Origin: Owenia fusiformis | Taxonomy: Eukaryota > Annelida > Polychaeta > Sabellida > Oweniidae | Direction: 5' to 3' | Length of the DNA stretch: 64,000 nt | Assembly (NCBI GenBank): GCA_903813345.2 | Contig: CAIIXF020000008.1 | Coordinates: 32,326,867 to 32,390,866, forward strand | In this document: positions 50,401 through 60,395 of the stretch, piece by piece | How the letters are laid out: each line of letters starts with the position of its first letter | Position numbering within the stretch: position 1 is the first letter of the stretch | Notes under the pieces: model-generated | What the model saw: only the letters and a program-made list of their open reading frames with translations | What the model was told of the DNA's origin: nothing | The model's database searches: none | Program-made: the position numbers and the translations under genes

Positions 50401-51500
50401 ATCTTCACTTTCAAGACTTGTCTACAGGTTTCCAGCCTAACCATTTGAGGGATTCATCTGAAATTTTCAGGGATGTTTCTACGTATCAATGTCAAGAACT
50501 GATTAGTTTTTCGCCATTGTGAGTAAATTTTAAGGTGGCCATTTTGGATTTTCCGTCCTAAAATCTTCACTTTAAAGACTTGTCTACAGGTTTCCAGCCA
50601 AACCGTTCAAATTTTTACATATGTTACACAGTGATAAGTTCTAGAGCTGATTAACTTTTCTGCGGCCATCTTGCTTTCTTGGTCAACAAGACCACAATGC
50701 TGTGTTTTAGGTACGATATTGTTAACGTCTGTGCCTTGTTAAACCTTTTGCCTTTGATACCTAGAAACTGAACTTTTTGAAATAAGAATGATATTGTTGC
50801 CTGTATTCGTTGGTAAAAGCATAAAAAGCAGCGCAATATCAATTAATGTGTCTTAAGTGCACATATTCTCAAGTGTTTCTAGATTCTAAAAGCATTTTAT
50901 TGCAAGAGGATTTTACTATAAATCCCATATAGGCATGTAGTGTCATTGGGTTAAATCCGATCTGTTTCTGTCCTGAAATCCTCTTTTTAATTTCTTTTTC
51001 TAGAATACCAGTATTATCACTAGGGTTGAGGCTGACATTTCTACTGACTTTGCACTTTTACCTCTCACTGGACACTTCTACTATATGCAATAAAACTAGC
51101 ATCAAGTGAGTGTCTTCCATTGTGCATGTATCACATCAGATGAATTTCCTCTCTAAAATATCTCATTGTTCAAATTTTATATGCAGATGCCAAGGGGCCC
51201 ATTAGCTCTGTTTGAGAAAGAATTTTGCAGCTGAATTTCAAAATGGCTTGGATTATACTTGTACGTTTGTCTACCCCTAAAATAAAGCACTGAATAGTAT
51301 ACTCCAGAAACATACTCGACTAAGAAGTTCCAAGTCCTTTTAAGAGTATCTATGATTATTTGATTTGCAGAGCTCTAAAGATGGCGCTCCAGTACTGTGA
51401 GAAACTGCTCACACTAACTCACATAGAGAAAAATAGATGGCAGGAGAGTGTACTTTTGACAACAACATTAGGAAATGGAATCAATGATTTGCTGAACTAG
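23422..51500 (+). CDS. ERMARD: ERMARD, ER membrane-associated RNA degradation protein
   Basis: Fourteen coding exons: 23422-23572, 23853-24001, 24516-24614, 25049-25138, 25657-25754, 27401-27522, 36037-36151, 46224-46356, 46821-46889, 47356-47526, 47905-48059, 48432-49241, 51004-51105, 51371-51500. All have GT-AG borders with matching phases; the total is 797 codons plus stop (human about 678). Landmarks shared with vertebrate ERMARD include [71 protein letters not shown] and the hydrophobic [20 protein letters not shown], probably a membrane segment near the C-terminus. Human ERMARD is linked to ER RNA turnover and to neuronal migration defects. Exon 12 is enlarged by a Cys/Asp-rich insert and holds one in-frame TGA (48517-48519). 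Introns 5, 6, 7 and 12 hold large tandem repeats. Candidate polyadenylation signal: 51580-51585. Confidence 0.95.
24008..24181. mobile_element. CAGTARAACC-family MITE
   Basis: Starts CAATAAACCTGTATATAGTG and ends CTGGTTTTACTG, with TA on both sides (24006-24007 and 24182-24183). It begins 7 bases after the end of ERMARD exon 2. Confidence 0.7.
24684..24830. repeat. CCGTAGC-type dispersed repeat
   Basis: GTCCGTAGCAAGGATTTCGA, GGGGGCTCACTTTT twice. It resembles 60396-60560 (CCCGTAGCCAGGGA, AGCTCCCCCT). No ends were defined. Confidence 0.35.
25905..27350. repeat. 22-bp minisatellite in ERMARD intron 5, ~46 main copies
   Basis: The main array at 26331-27350 is built of GACATTGAATGACAGCTCAT plus CA (22 bases), with variants such as ATGGCAGC, TCACCAG and TCTTTTATTGT. 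Before it, at 25905-25926, one unit lies inverted (AGCTGTCATTCAATGTCTGG), followed by two direct copies and a SINE. The array ends about 50 bases before exon 6. Confidence 0.92.
25993..26325 (+). mobile_element. tRNA-derived SINE
   Basis: The head resembles a tRNA gene: A box TGGCCTAGTGG (26006-26016) and B box GGTTCAAACCC (26076-26086). An unrelated body of about 240 bases follows (GGCTGGCGCTGGCTAGAATT), ending in GATAAAAGATATATATATG. The A-to-B distance is longer than in a tRNA, and there is no proper cloverleaf, so this is a SINE rather than a working tRNA gene. It sits at the left edge of the 22-bp minisatellite. Confidence 0.75.
27742..28135. mobile_element. 394-bp MITE in ERMARD intron 6
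   Basis: Ends AGGGGCTGGGTCAATATTTT and AAAATATTGACCCGGCCCCT are inverted repeats of about 36 bases, continuing through AATGTCC(A/G)TCAAAAAA. The interior holds G-runs. No clear target duplication. Confidence 0.75.
28158..28255. mobile_element. GTGACAT-family MITE, partial copy
   Basis: TTGTGACATATTGTTATGGT matches the left part of the copy at 47082, in the same orientation. The right end is altered by TTGGTGAT/TTGGCG stutter. Confidence 0.45.
28335..28480. repeat. ~75-bp tandem duplication
   Basis: AGAAGTTCAAATCTGACTTT with GATTTGAC(A/C)TTCAATG(A/G)CCTT occurs twice. Confidence 0.6.
28848..29034. mobile_element. CAGTARAACC-family MITE
   Basis: CAGTAGAACCTGAATATTCT to TACACGTTTTACTG, flanked by TA on both sides (28846-28847 and 29035-29036). 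Confidence 0.75.
29213..29390. mobile_element. 178-bp MITE
   Basis: TTCACCCTGTTCAGACTGCG and its mirror ending CAGTCTGTATAGGGTGAA. Non-coding, in ERMARD intron 6. Confidence 0.65.
29665..30178. repeat. ~30-bp tandem repeat, about 17 copies
   Basis: Units such as GATTTTGAAAATAGGCTTCC plus CACCCACTTA. The period is about 30, so the minus strand shows open decapeptide repeats (FQNLHWV), which are a by-product. It lies between the ERMARD intron 6 MITEs and the insulin A-chain exon. Confidence 0.85.
30285..32473 (-). CDS. Insulin-like peptide precursor, nested in ERMARD intron 6
   Basis: Two exons on the minus strand: 32473-32248 (start ATG 32473; an earlier in-frame ATG is at 32515) and 30442-30285, joined in phase 1, 127 residues. 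Order: hydrophobic signal peptide ([14 protein letters not shown]), B chain [20 protein letters not shown] with [13 protein letters not shown], cleavage site GKR, connecting peptide interrupted by the phase-1 intron usual for insulins, a DKR site, a second DKR, then QKR and A chain [20 protein letters not shown] ending CAY. The B-chain spacing C-x11-C is canonical. The extra Cys before the B core and in VCECC match molluscan insulin-related peptides and predict a fourth disulfide. The last A-chain spacing is nine residues rather than the usual eight. Expected role: secreted growth or metabolic hormone acting on a receptor tyrosine kinase (family knowledge). The intron holds three transposon remnants. 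Confidence 0.93.
30680..31312 (-). mobile_element. Deleted Tc1/mariner-type element with transposase 3' end
   Basis: Inverted ends of about 90 bases start CAGGGTGTCAAATGGC and are flanked by TA (30678-30679 and 31313-31314). On the minus strand the remnant encodes [20 protein letters not shown], which resembles the SPDLNPIEN...W segment around the third catalytic residue of Tc1/mariner transposases. It ends [16 protein letters not shown], like the usual ...AKGGHTKY tail. The first two thirds of the transposase are missing. It lies in the insulin-like gene intron. Confidence 0.82.
31329..31601. mobile_element. Palindromic mariner-type MITE
   Basis: CAGGGTAGACCAAGAAAACC and the reverse complement of its right end CAGGGTGGGCCAAAAAACAA, with TA on both sides. 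The interior is also palindromic (TGCCATGTATTATATATCAT and ATGATATATAATACATGGCA). It is 15 bases from the previous element. Confidence 0.8.
32055..32200. mobile_element. CAGTARAACC-family MITE
   Basis: Left end AGTCCTGTCTAATCTGAATA is degenerate; right end ATACAGGTTTTACTG precedes TA. It shares AAAAGTGTT and AGGTGTTCACATTTCAA with the copy at 28848. Confidence 0.6.
32516..34147. other. ERMARD intron 6, insulin upstream region
   Basis: No gene or repeat family recognised. Regulatory sequence of the insulin-like gene probably lies just above 32515, but no core promoter could be assigned. Confidence 0.35.
34148..35965. mobile_element. 1.8-kb DNA element with CTG target duplication
   Basis: Ends AGGCCTTATTCACAAAGC and its mirror TTGTGAATAAGGCCT, with CTG on both sides (34145-34147 and 35966-35968). 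The terminal parts are dense in GCGATTGC/GCAATCGC words that can pair. Inside, GGGTATATAAATGG (near 34533) looks like a TATA box ahead of a repetitive stretch (GGAACTGGGAACGGA, ATGGATTGGAAACATGGAAA twice). No transposase is recognisable. Confidence 0.72.
36536..36655. mobile_element. GTGACAT-family MITE abutting the exon-8 array
   Basis: AGTCGTGACATATTATTATG to CTGTGACAAATGGCAGG, related to the copy at 47082. The 122-bp array begins within about 10 bases of its end. Confidence 0.5.
36660..46223 (+). repeat. 122-bp satellite made from the ERMARD intron 7/exon 8 junction, ~59 copies
   Basis: Two blocks, 36660-39653 (about 25 units) and 42195-46223 (about 34 units), are split by a hAT-like insertion. 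Each unit equals the last 30 bases of intron 7 (ending TGTGTATGTTCCAG) plus the first 92 bases of exon 8 (ATATGACAACTGTGTTGTGC ... GAGAGAGTAC). In the exon frame it reads [29 protein letters not shown], which is the true ERMARD sequence. The period is 122, not a multiple of three, and every unit hits a TAG when read through, so the array itself is not coding. A few units are 117-120 bases. Copies vary mainly at TGCACTGAG/TGCCCTGAG/TGCCCAGAG/TGCCCCGGG and GACAAC/GATGAC/GATAAC/GATTAC. Confidence 0.97.
39654..42194. mobile_element. 2.5-kb hAT-like foldback element inside the array
   Basis: Ends TAGGGTGGTCCAAAATATGG and CCATATTTTGGACCACCCTA, near-identical for over 130 bases. The 8-mer ATGTGTAT, part of the satellite unit, is duplicated at 39646-39653 and 42195-42202. 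Eight-base duplications and TAGGG ends are typical of hAT. The left arm holds about five tandem units of about 188 bases (GACCCAAATCCCATGGGAAA); the right arm holds about four in inverted order. The unique centre (40590-41450) has only short frames, none recognisable as a transposase. Confidence 0.9.
46224..46356 (+). CDS. ERMARD: ERMARD exon 8, the only complete copy
   Basis: It begins after GTGTTTGTTCCAG and encodes [28 protein letters not shown] and then [14 protein letters not shown] before a GTACAT donor. The first 92 bases are the amplified unit; the last 41 (46316-46356) are unique and conserved in vertebrate ERMARD. Its acceptor has TTTGTTCCAG where array copies have TATGTTCCAG, a slightly better pyrimidine tract. 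Phase 2 in, phase 0 out, matching exons 7 and 9. Confidence 0.95.
47082..47207. mobile_element. GTGACAT-family MITE, fullest copy
   Basis: ATGTCACCACCAAAAATGGT to GGCAGTTGGTGACATTTTGC, in the opposite orientation to the CCDC61 copies. In ERMARD intron 9. Confidence 0.65.
47790..47872. repeat. CAGTARAACC-family fragment
   Basis: TGTACACTTTTGGCTAGTCC and AGACAAGTTTTACTG match the right part of the family. Truncated, in ERMARD intron 10. Confidence 0.45.
49376..50722. repeat. ~163-bp satellite-bearing element in ERMARD intron 12, 8 units
   Basis: Eight tandem units starting GTCTACAGGTTTCCAGCCAA and containing TTTGAGGGATTCATCTGAAA and GTGGCCATTTTGGATTTTCC. They are bracketed by ATCGTACC/GGTACGATATTG at the left and GGTACGATATTG at the right. 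Units alternate slightly (GGCCATTGTGAG and GGGCATTCTGGG), hinting at a two-unit higher-order period. It is related to 54627-55424. Confidence 0.88.
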
Positions 51501-53815
51501 TTGTGACTTGACAGAAGAATCAGTTTTTATTGTACCTCAAAAAGGACATATGCTGTTGATTTGAAATTATGGATTGGGAAATAAAGCAGTCCTGGCTCCC
51601 ATTCCAGCATTCTGCAGAGGCATTAAACTGTAGTTTATGTTAAAGAATGTACAGTTTTGACACCTTGAAATCTATCTAAAACCAATGTGGCACACAAGAC
51701 AATAGACTGTCACATGCATGTAGTGCACGAAAGCTGAATTATTAACGGCCTATTTGCTCATTCAATTTCATTCATTTCAAAATTTCCCTTAAATTTGATC
51801 ATGGGCCATTTACCTTTCATAAGAGTCAGTGTAGGGTTTAAATTAGATAAACCATGTGTACTGGGTCTTAAGAGAACTAATAGCATTTGCCATTATTTCT
51901 CGTAAACCCCAGATGATGGTGGTCTACAATCAGGTAATTTATGAAAATAGCACTTGCAATATTTTGGTCATGTTTTGAGATCCCTGTTTATGGGTCTGTA
52001 GTCTATAGGGATATAATTAAACGTTTCTGCGACGGAATCATGAAAATGATTGTGATGTAATTTTTTTCTATTTCTATCTTCTATGTTTCTGTTGAAACGA
52101 TATGTCTGCACTCTTACAAGATAATAATCTGGGTTTGTGCAATGCCACGTGTACATGGATACATGGCCCACATAGTTACAATAAACATAGAGCCACTATC
52201 AAAATCCCACTTCTCTTACTTAAATGATTAGAAAGAACTCCTTACCCGTGTCGTGACAATCTCAGTTTCCAAATCATTAGTCTAACCTTTAAAAGTAATA
52301 GCTGATCAGGTATCATATAACTGAAAATGGCTTTTATTCAATACTCACGTTTTTAATGCATTATTCATGCAGTTCATTAAATATTTATGCAAATCATAGG
52401 TCCTTTAAACTTTTGATTGTTCATTTTCACGATGAAAGAGCCAACAATAGGGAGGCTAAGATACACGTATTTAAAAAAAACATCTACGTTAACGTGTAGA
52501 ATTATGTTCCTCTGTGGATTAGTTCTCCCATTTGTACTACTAGTATGTACTTGGCCGATTGAGTTTTAAGGTATGCGGAAATAATTGTCCAACCGAAAGA
52601 ATAGAGAAGTCATCCGTCCTTTCGTTCGTCCATGTGTCTGGGCGACAACTCAAAATACTGTTTCAATCCCTCCCTAAACATCTAATGTGCTTTCAAGTGC
52701 ACTTACGACCCTCCAAGGGATATGATTACATGTAACTTGATACATGCACTGCTTAAAATTGCAAATACAATATGTCTTCGTAGCAATGCTACAAAAAGGA
52801 AAATTGTTTTCGTTTCCTTTAAGCAAATGAACTGATTTGAACATTTCCGAATAATTACTTATCTATTTTTGAAATGTAATCATATTTCGAAAACAGAACC
52901 TATGCGCACTCAGTGACTACATACAGGCTAAATATCATAAAGGTGAATCGACCATGCTGAAACGAAGACATCATGTCGAAGTAAAACATCATGTCTTCGT
53001 TTCAAGTCGATCCCCAGTCAACCAGGGTTCATAAATTCCTTGTTTATATAAATTCCTTTTTATAAGTCTGTGAACTACGTCTTCATTTGTCACGTCTATT
53101 CACTGTTTATAATTATACGTCAATGTACAACACCTGGATCTCATCATACCCTCGGTAAGTTACGTTGACTTGAACAATCTTAATTTTGTTCAATTAATCT
53201 TCCTTAGAAAATCATTAATTTGATATCAAAATTATAGGGAATTTTCTTTTTATATGTTGGGCGCGCATGTTCACCACTAATTATTAAGATTTAAAATGAA
53301 AGAGCAATCTCAGAATCATAAACAACACCTGAGGATGGTTACATAATATTAAATATAGTTATGTAATGTCAAATAAAGATATAAAATGAGAGAAAAAACT
53401 AAAACTTTCCCAGTAAACCAATTTATTGAAGCGAATACAGATGTACTTTTAAATATTTTTAATAGACGAATATTTATCTGAGTTTACAATAAAGAAATTG
53501 CTATAACACTCTTACGACGCTCATCATTGTAAAAACCTACAATGGCATCTAATTATATGCAGGTATGTATATCTTGATTAATATAGTGTTCGTTCTTAAT
53601 CTGTGACATTTTCGACTCATGTGAGGTATTCATACATGTACTTGTAATCTACATTATTTGTTAAGACTTATTTTTGCCTCGTCTTGGAGGAACAAGCTAT
53701 ATACATGTACCCCCATAAATGTGGAGTTGATTTCTCAAATCAACCCCCACCACTACTTGTGTATTGAAATCTTGGGGTTATAAAACATTGTTGACAAAAA
53801 GCTGAATTTTATCTA
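51501..53815. other. ERMARD 3' UTR and intergenic sequence
   Basis: AATAAA at 51580-51585 could end ERMARD. A short inverted repeat (GAAACGAAGACATCATGTC and GACATGATGTTTTACTTC-like) lies near 52950-53010. No gene was seen. Confidence 0.4.
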
Positions 53816-54188
53816 CACAGGGAGATATGCTGATTACTCAATCAGTACAAAATTAGTACTAAATTAGCATTCTGGCAAAAGTGCACTCATGTCATGAGTG
53901 CTAATTTAGTACCAATTCATGATATGAGTACTCATTCAGTGCTGAGAACAATTTTATTAGTACTATTTTATCACTTATGATATGAGTACTCATTTAGCGC
54001 TAAAAAATCAATGAAATTACTGCTATTTTGTCACTCATCATATGAATACTCATTTAGTACTAAAACATGCCATAAATCAGTACTCATGTCATAAGTACTC
54101 ATTTAGTACTAATATTTACTGAAATGTGTACTCAGTCGGCGTTAAAATGCCATGAGTACTATTTTAGTACTCGGCATATCTCCCTGTG
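53816..54188. mobile_element. 373-bp MITE built of AGTACT stutter
   Basis: Perfect 15-bp ends CACAGGGAGATATGC and GCATATCTCCCTGTG. The interior is repeated variants of GAGTACTCATTTAGTACTAA at irregular spacing of about 50-70 bases. Confidence 0.8.
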
Positions 54189-54626
54189 ATAGCTATTAAT
54201 CGTATACAATTTTTATTTTAAACATTTTAAATACGCTTTTTTTGCCAGAAGGAATTGTATGTTTTCCTCAGTCATTAAACATGTTAAAGTGGCATATTGT
54301 GCAAGTGTATTTAATGGGCTAAAACAGTACTAGTATATTATTTTTTTTATGATTGCACTAATAAGCGGTATGTTAGTAGCTTATTCCCGTTTTCTATATA
54401 TTTACTGTCATTCCATAATTCATGTTTCCAGGTTAAGAAAACGTTGGGTAGCCAATTTGATTTTTCCCTTTGCGTTTGAAATATGTAAATTATCAATAAG
54501 GTGATCAAATGACTTTTATAATTTCATTGTATCCATGCTATATTATTTAAGTGAACAGACCAAATGAATTTTTTTTATTCTACCTTCTCCACAGTTTTCA
54601 GTCTAATCCAGAATAGTATAATGTTT
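54189..54626. other. Intergenic, nothing recognised
   Basis: AT-rich with no coding frame or clear repeat. Confidence 0.4.
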
Positions 54627-55424
54627 TTATCGCACCCTTAGGTGCTATATTGTAATCAGTTTGCCGGGCGGGCGGGCGTCCCGAATAATCTTGTCTACAG
54701 GATTCCAGCCAAACCGTTTGAGGGATTCATTTGAAATTCTCAGGGATGTTTCTACCTGTGAACGTTTAGAACTGATTAGTTTTTCGGCATTCTGGGTAAA
54801 TGTTAAGGCGGCCATTTTGGATTTTCCGTCCTAAAATCTTGTCTGTCAAGGCTTGTCTACAGGTTTCCAGCCAAACCGTTTGAGGGATTCATTTGAAATT
54901 CTCAGGGATGTTTCTACCTATGAAAGTTTAGAACTGATTAGTTTTTCGGCATTCTGTGTAAATGTTAGGGCGGCCATTTTGGATTTTCCGTCCCAAAATC
55001 TTGTCTGTCAAGGCTTGTCTAGTATGTCTACAGGTTTCCAGCCAAACCGTTTAAGGGATTCATTTGAAATTCTCAAGGATGTTTCTACCTATGAAAGTTT
55101 AGAACTGATTAGTTTTTCGGCATTCTGGGTAAATGTTAGGGCGGCCATTTTGGATTTTCCGTCCTAAAATCTTGTCTGTCAAGGCTTGTCTAGTATGTCT
55201 ACAGGTTTCCAGCCAAACCGTTTAAGGGATTCATTTGAAATTCTCAAGGATGTTTCTACCTATGAAAGTTTAGAACTGATTAGTTTTTCGGCATTCTGGG
55301 TAAATGTTAAGGCGGCCATTTTGGATTTTCCGTCCTAAAATCTTGTCTGTCAAGGCTTGTCTACAGGTTTCCAGCCAAACCGTTTGAGGGATTCATTTGA
55401 AATTCTCAGGGATGTTTCTACCTA
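54627..55424. repeat. ~168-bp satellite-bearing element, 5 units
   Basis: Begins ATCGCACCCTTAGGTGCTAT, then five units GTCTACAGGTTTCCAGCCAA ... GCGGCCATTTTGGATTTTCC. It is the same family as 49376-50722 but a separate subfamily. Two units carry an extra TAGTATG. The 104-residue frame here is repeat-derived. Confidence 0.85.
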
Positions 55425-55518
55425 CCTTTCTCTAAGTCGGCAACGGCTGGACGTGTACATATTATTATTTACCTCTACATTTGTATGTTTATTTTAATTG
55501 TTTTTTTAGTGTAAATTG

Positions 55519-58500
55519 TGTAACGACCCACCAATATGTAATATTTTTGTGCCGTTACTTTTATTTCAATTAAAGATAAGATTTATAATCACTTTGTAAT
55601 AATTTCATTTTATTAAGGAATATGTTTAAATATTATCAATTAATTGGACCTGTCTCAGATATCAACTATAGCTATCTTGTATTTTGTACATTAATTGTAA
55701 AGCCCTGTATATTTTAACAGTTCACACCTATCAGTAGCAGCCCCATAGAATTTCTCAGTTTGTTTTTTCATGTAATAATTTTTAGCTTATAGATTCATGC
55801 CAGTGAAGTTTTAGTTTCATGCTCAGTTCGAACCAACTGTCTCTTCTGCTGGGATTTTGCAGGCACAACATGTCGTCCTAGATTCTTGCATTTTATCATC
55901 ATTTCATGGATTAAATCATATTAATTGGATATAATTAGGATATTATTTGGATAAATCATTGTTTTGGTAAGCTAATCATCTTTCCTTTCATTCTGATTCA
56001 TGTAATTCTATGCTAAATTTCATGTTAAAAGCAGAAACAATTTCTAAAATGTAAAATTCATCAGTTTATTTCAAATTCATAACCTGCAACATCCTAGCCT
56101 GAGCATTCGCATATCCTTTATGAAAAATCAATGTAAATGAAATTAATTGATTTCATTCCGCAAGTCATGGCTGGCATTGGTGTGTTGCTTCCTTTCTGCG
56201 CTACCCCTCCCGCTCGGCCAAGCGAGAGGAAAGATAGCTGCACTGGGAGCGATCATCCAACCTAGCAGCGCTGCCAGTTCTCCCCCAGGAGCGGTTGAGA
56301 GCGGCTAAGAAGTCGCAACATGACATTGCATATATCTGGCAGCCTTATTTTGAGGGCAATTTGATTAGCGCCATCTGTAATTCTCTTTGATTTGTATTTC
56401 AATTCATATTAATTCTTGGAATTTATTTAATTCTTATCAAGCAAAATAATGTACTTTGAGTTAATAAAAGTTATGATCTTATTTGTAATTAAAATTAAAT
56501 TAATTCACTATTCTGTTCGCTTTTTCACATTTGACGGCTTCAGAGAGGGAGCGCCATCTGGGGATTAACCGTAACGCCCCCGGGAGTCAGGTTGTGCTAT
56601 TTTATTCGCTACGCTACCAACATCTATCAGTAATTAGAGAGCGCACTGCCCCTGGGGTGCTACATTGGTCAGGCAGCGGTGTGATCGAGCGCCTTCATAG
56701 TGCCGCTCCGACGCAGTTAAGCACACATTATTGTGCTATGGAGATGTTGTGATTGTGCTGCTTTCATCATATATTTAGCCCATACGAGTTCAAGTATTAA
56801 TTATGCTGCTGTTTTGTTTTAGCACACTTTGATTGTGCTGAAATATGTGCGCATTTTGATTGTGCCGCAATATGCGCATTTCAATGATCGTGCTGCATTA
56901 TCCCATGGCTGTGACATGGTGATTTTAGTAACGCCACATGCATTAGAGCCGGTTCCTTTGGCTATTGGTAAGCCTTAAGATTCGTTAAACTTGGATCCTG
57001 CACTTACGTACAGTATCGAACCAGTTTGTACTATGTACATATTCAGCTATGAGAACAGTCTGTTCTGTGTATATAATAGTTAAGGGGACATTGGTGTAGG
57101 AAATAATAATTGATTTGCCTATGTACTGTGTACATCCTATATCTGCAATAAAATTCTATACATCTTATGATTCAGATGTCATGATTGGGGATCGCCAATG
57201 GATCGCCCCTAGATGCAGTCCATATGCCAATGGATTGCACATGGCGCATTCTTGGTCGCATTTCGTCTTCGCCTTGATCCAATATACATGTCTTGGGTTC
57301 AACGCCTTGACCATATTTTTCTTGGGAAGATGATGCTGTGGTGGAGTTACGTACAGATGAAAGAAGGCCTACATTCTGAGAATCGTGTGTAATTTCACAA
57401 ATATCTAGGCTAAAGGTTGTTTGCCTTTTTGCGCTTGAATCACCCAAGCTGCACTTTGGCTGAACGCTTTTGGAATGGGCAAGCTATTATCATTGCTGTA
57501 ATATATTAGGAATAGCAATGGCTCTACAATCCAGTAGTAGTTGTTGTAAACGAGAAGCGTCCCATTTCCTTCAAGGCAATGGTGATATCTTGCTGTGAGT
57601 TGATGCTAAACTCTTGTCTTGGGGAGGCGCTACGTCTCACGTGTATCAAGCTATGTCATACGACACTCAATGATCCACCCCTCTTGATTGCATTGAGTGG
57701 CTTTAGCGATACATTTCGCTTGGACTGATCACCCCAGCGATGTTGAGATGGAAAAATCAAGCGCTAAAGATAATTATCGCAGTAAAGCTCTGTGTTTCAC
57801 AAAAGCTCTTGCTGGAGCGCTTGATAGTGTTGACCATGGACGATTGTTTGAAGTGGTCTCAAACTGATGCTTGTCCCACCTCCACTAGGGCATGTCTGTT
57901 CGTGTGGTGAAGGCATATGGGCAGATAAAGGCGAGCTAGAGGTAAGAGTGGACCCCATTTATTGGCTTCAGGATGCTTTGTAAATGAATTAAATGAAGAC
58001 ATATACTTCAAACCCCAAATTTTAATCACATAGCCTACATTGCTAATGAGCCTTTAAGTTACTTGGGTTGGTTTCCCCATCTAGTCTTGCCGGACCACAC
58101 GAGGGCACCAGGCTTGCTGTATTAGGGCCAGAGGTAGACCCCTCCATTGGTGCGGGTGGATTTGAACAGGGGACTATTGCAATGGTCTTTAGTTTGAGAC
58201 GAGTGGACCTGGAGCACCTTGTAAAGCATTGGGCTGATCAAGCACTGTGATGTGTGCAGGAAGGACCTTTCCACAGAGAATCTGGATCAGCAAATGTTTT
58301 ACTCTGATGACAGAATATGCAGTGATGCGCTCTGATTTGTGAAGATTGCATTTGCCTGTCAGCTAACTTTCACAGAGTGGCAGTTATGATGTCTACCAGG
58401 ATGTTCGCTGCTTGTGATTGATAGCGCACGTGTACTTTTTATTTTATGCTATTTAGTTATTCTTTAATTTTTTTATAAAATATTTTAATGACCTGATATA

Positions 58501-60341
58501 TGGCATTTTCTAACCAGGCTGAGAATAGCTCGCCAAACTCTATCATTCATTATAGCGGATGATCATTTAAATATTTAATACACTATTTTTAGCTATCATG
58601 TAATTTTGATTTAGAATTAACTTTGTACTAAAAGGTAACTTTGTTTTTGTTAGGATTTAAACGTCTTGTCTACCACTCTATGTTTAGTATTTCCAGGTGT
58701 CTGCCCCACTGTCACGCATAAGTCTACATCATGAACACTCTAGGACCAACTATATATGAACTTCATAGTGAATAACCGATCCAGAGAAATATATGACAGT
58801 CTAGCGGTATACCATATGGACGATCCAGTGATTATTTATAGGAACAATCTCAGTCCGGATGGGGATTTTCTCTATTATTTAATCCAGTGATACTATATGT
58901 GAAGTATCCAGTGACTTATTATATGATGATACCAGAATATGCAAATGTTACATCATTCACTTGATAGCAGCTGCCTGGATGCGCTAAGAAGAGCCAGCGC
59001 TCCTATTGATTACGTTCATCCATCACTTGGTGGAGCAGCAGGGCAAATGCCAGGATTATTTTAAAATAAACAATGTATTACTTTTAAATCATTTTTATGA
59101 ACATTTGATGTATATTTAGAGTGGTATTCAATGACATGTTGTTATGTTTCATAGTTTTGTGAGGTTAGGCCATGCCTTTTCAAAGAGGGGAGGTATGTAA
59201 CGACCCACCAATATGTAATGTTTTTGTGCCGTTACTTTTATTTCAATTAAAGATAAGATTTATAATCACTTTGTAATAATTTCATTTTATTAAGGAATAT
59301 GTTTAAATATTATCAATTAATTGGACCTGTCTCAGATATCAACTATAGCTATCTTGTATTTTGTACATTAATTGTAAAGCCCTGTATATTTTAACAGTTC
59401 ACACCTATCAGTAGCAGCCCCATAGAATTTCTCAGTTTGTTTTTTCATGTAATAATTTTTAGCTTATAGATTCATGCCAGTGAAGTTTTAGTTTCATGCT
59501 CAGTTCGAACCAACTGTCTCTTCTGCTGGGATTTTGCAGGCACAACATGTCGTCCTAGATTCTTGCATTTTATCATCATTTCATGGATTAAATCATATTA
59601 ATTGGATATAATTAGGATATTATTTGGATAAATCATTGTTTTGGTAAGCTAATCATCTTTCCTTTCATTCTGATTCATGTAATTCTATGCTAAATTTCAT
59701 GTTAAAAGCAGAAACAATTTCTAAAATGTAAAATTCATCAGTTTATTTCAAATTCATAACCTGCAACATCCTAGCCTGAGCATTCGCATATCCTTTATAA
59801 AAAATCAATGTAAATGAAATTAATTGATTTCATTCCGCAAGTCATGGCTGGCATTGGTGTGTTGCTTCCTTTCTGCGCTACCCCTCCCGCTCGGCCAAGC
59901 GAGAGGAAAGATAGCTGCACTGGGAGCGATCATCCAACCTAGCAGCGCTGCCAGTTCTCCCCCAGGAGCGGTTGAGAGCGGCTAAGAAGTCGCAACATGA
60001 CATTGCATATATCTGGCAGCCTTATTTTGAGGGCAATTTGATTAGCGCCATCTGTAATTCTCTTTGATTTGTATTTCAATTCATATTAATTCTTGGAATT
60101 TATTTAATTCTTATCAAGCAAAATAATGTACTTTGAGTTAATAAAAGTTATGATCTTATTTGTAATTAAAATTAAATTAATTCACTATTCTGTTCGCTTT
60201 TTCACATTTGACGGCTTCAGAGAGGGAGCGCCATCTGGGGATTAACCGTAACGCCCCCGGGAGTCAGGTTGTGCTATTTTATTCGCTACGCTACCAACAT
60301 CTATCAGTAATTAGAGAGCGCACTGCCCCTGGGGTGCTACA
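55519..60341. mobile_element. Young non-autonomous LTR retrotransposon
   Basis: Two direct LTRs of 1146 bases, 55519-56664 and 59196-60341, start TGTAACGACC and end GGTGCTACA. They are almost identical, so the insertion is recent. The 4-mer ATTG flanks both sides. A purine tract (AAAGAGGGGAGGTA) precedes the 3' LTR. The primer site region starts TTGGTCAGGCAG; no tRNA was assigned. The 2.5-kb interior has no recognisable gag or pol, so this is a non-coding passenger element that looks structurally whole. Superfamily not assigned. Confidence 0.9.
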
Positions 60342-60395
60342 ATTGTATACGTGTGACACTTAAATAAACTATTTTTTAAACTAAACTAAGTATAC

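Noticed and set aside
54853-55167. 104-residue frame
   Set aside because: Two copies of the satellite unit read in frame.
56531-58250. Short frames inside the LTR element
   Set aside because: None resembles a known protein, and one is repeated because it lies in the LTR.
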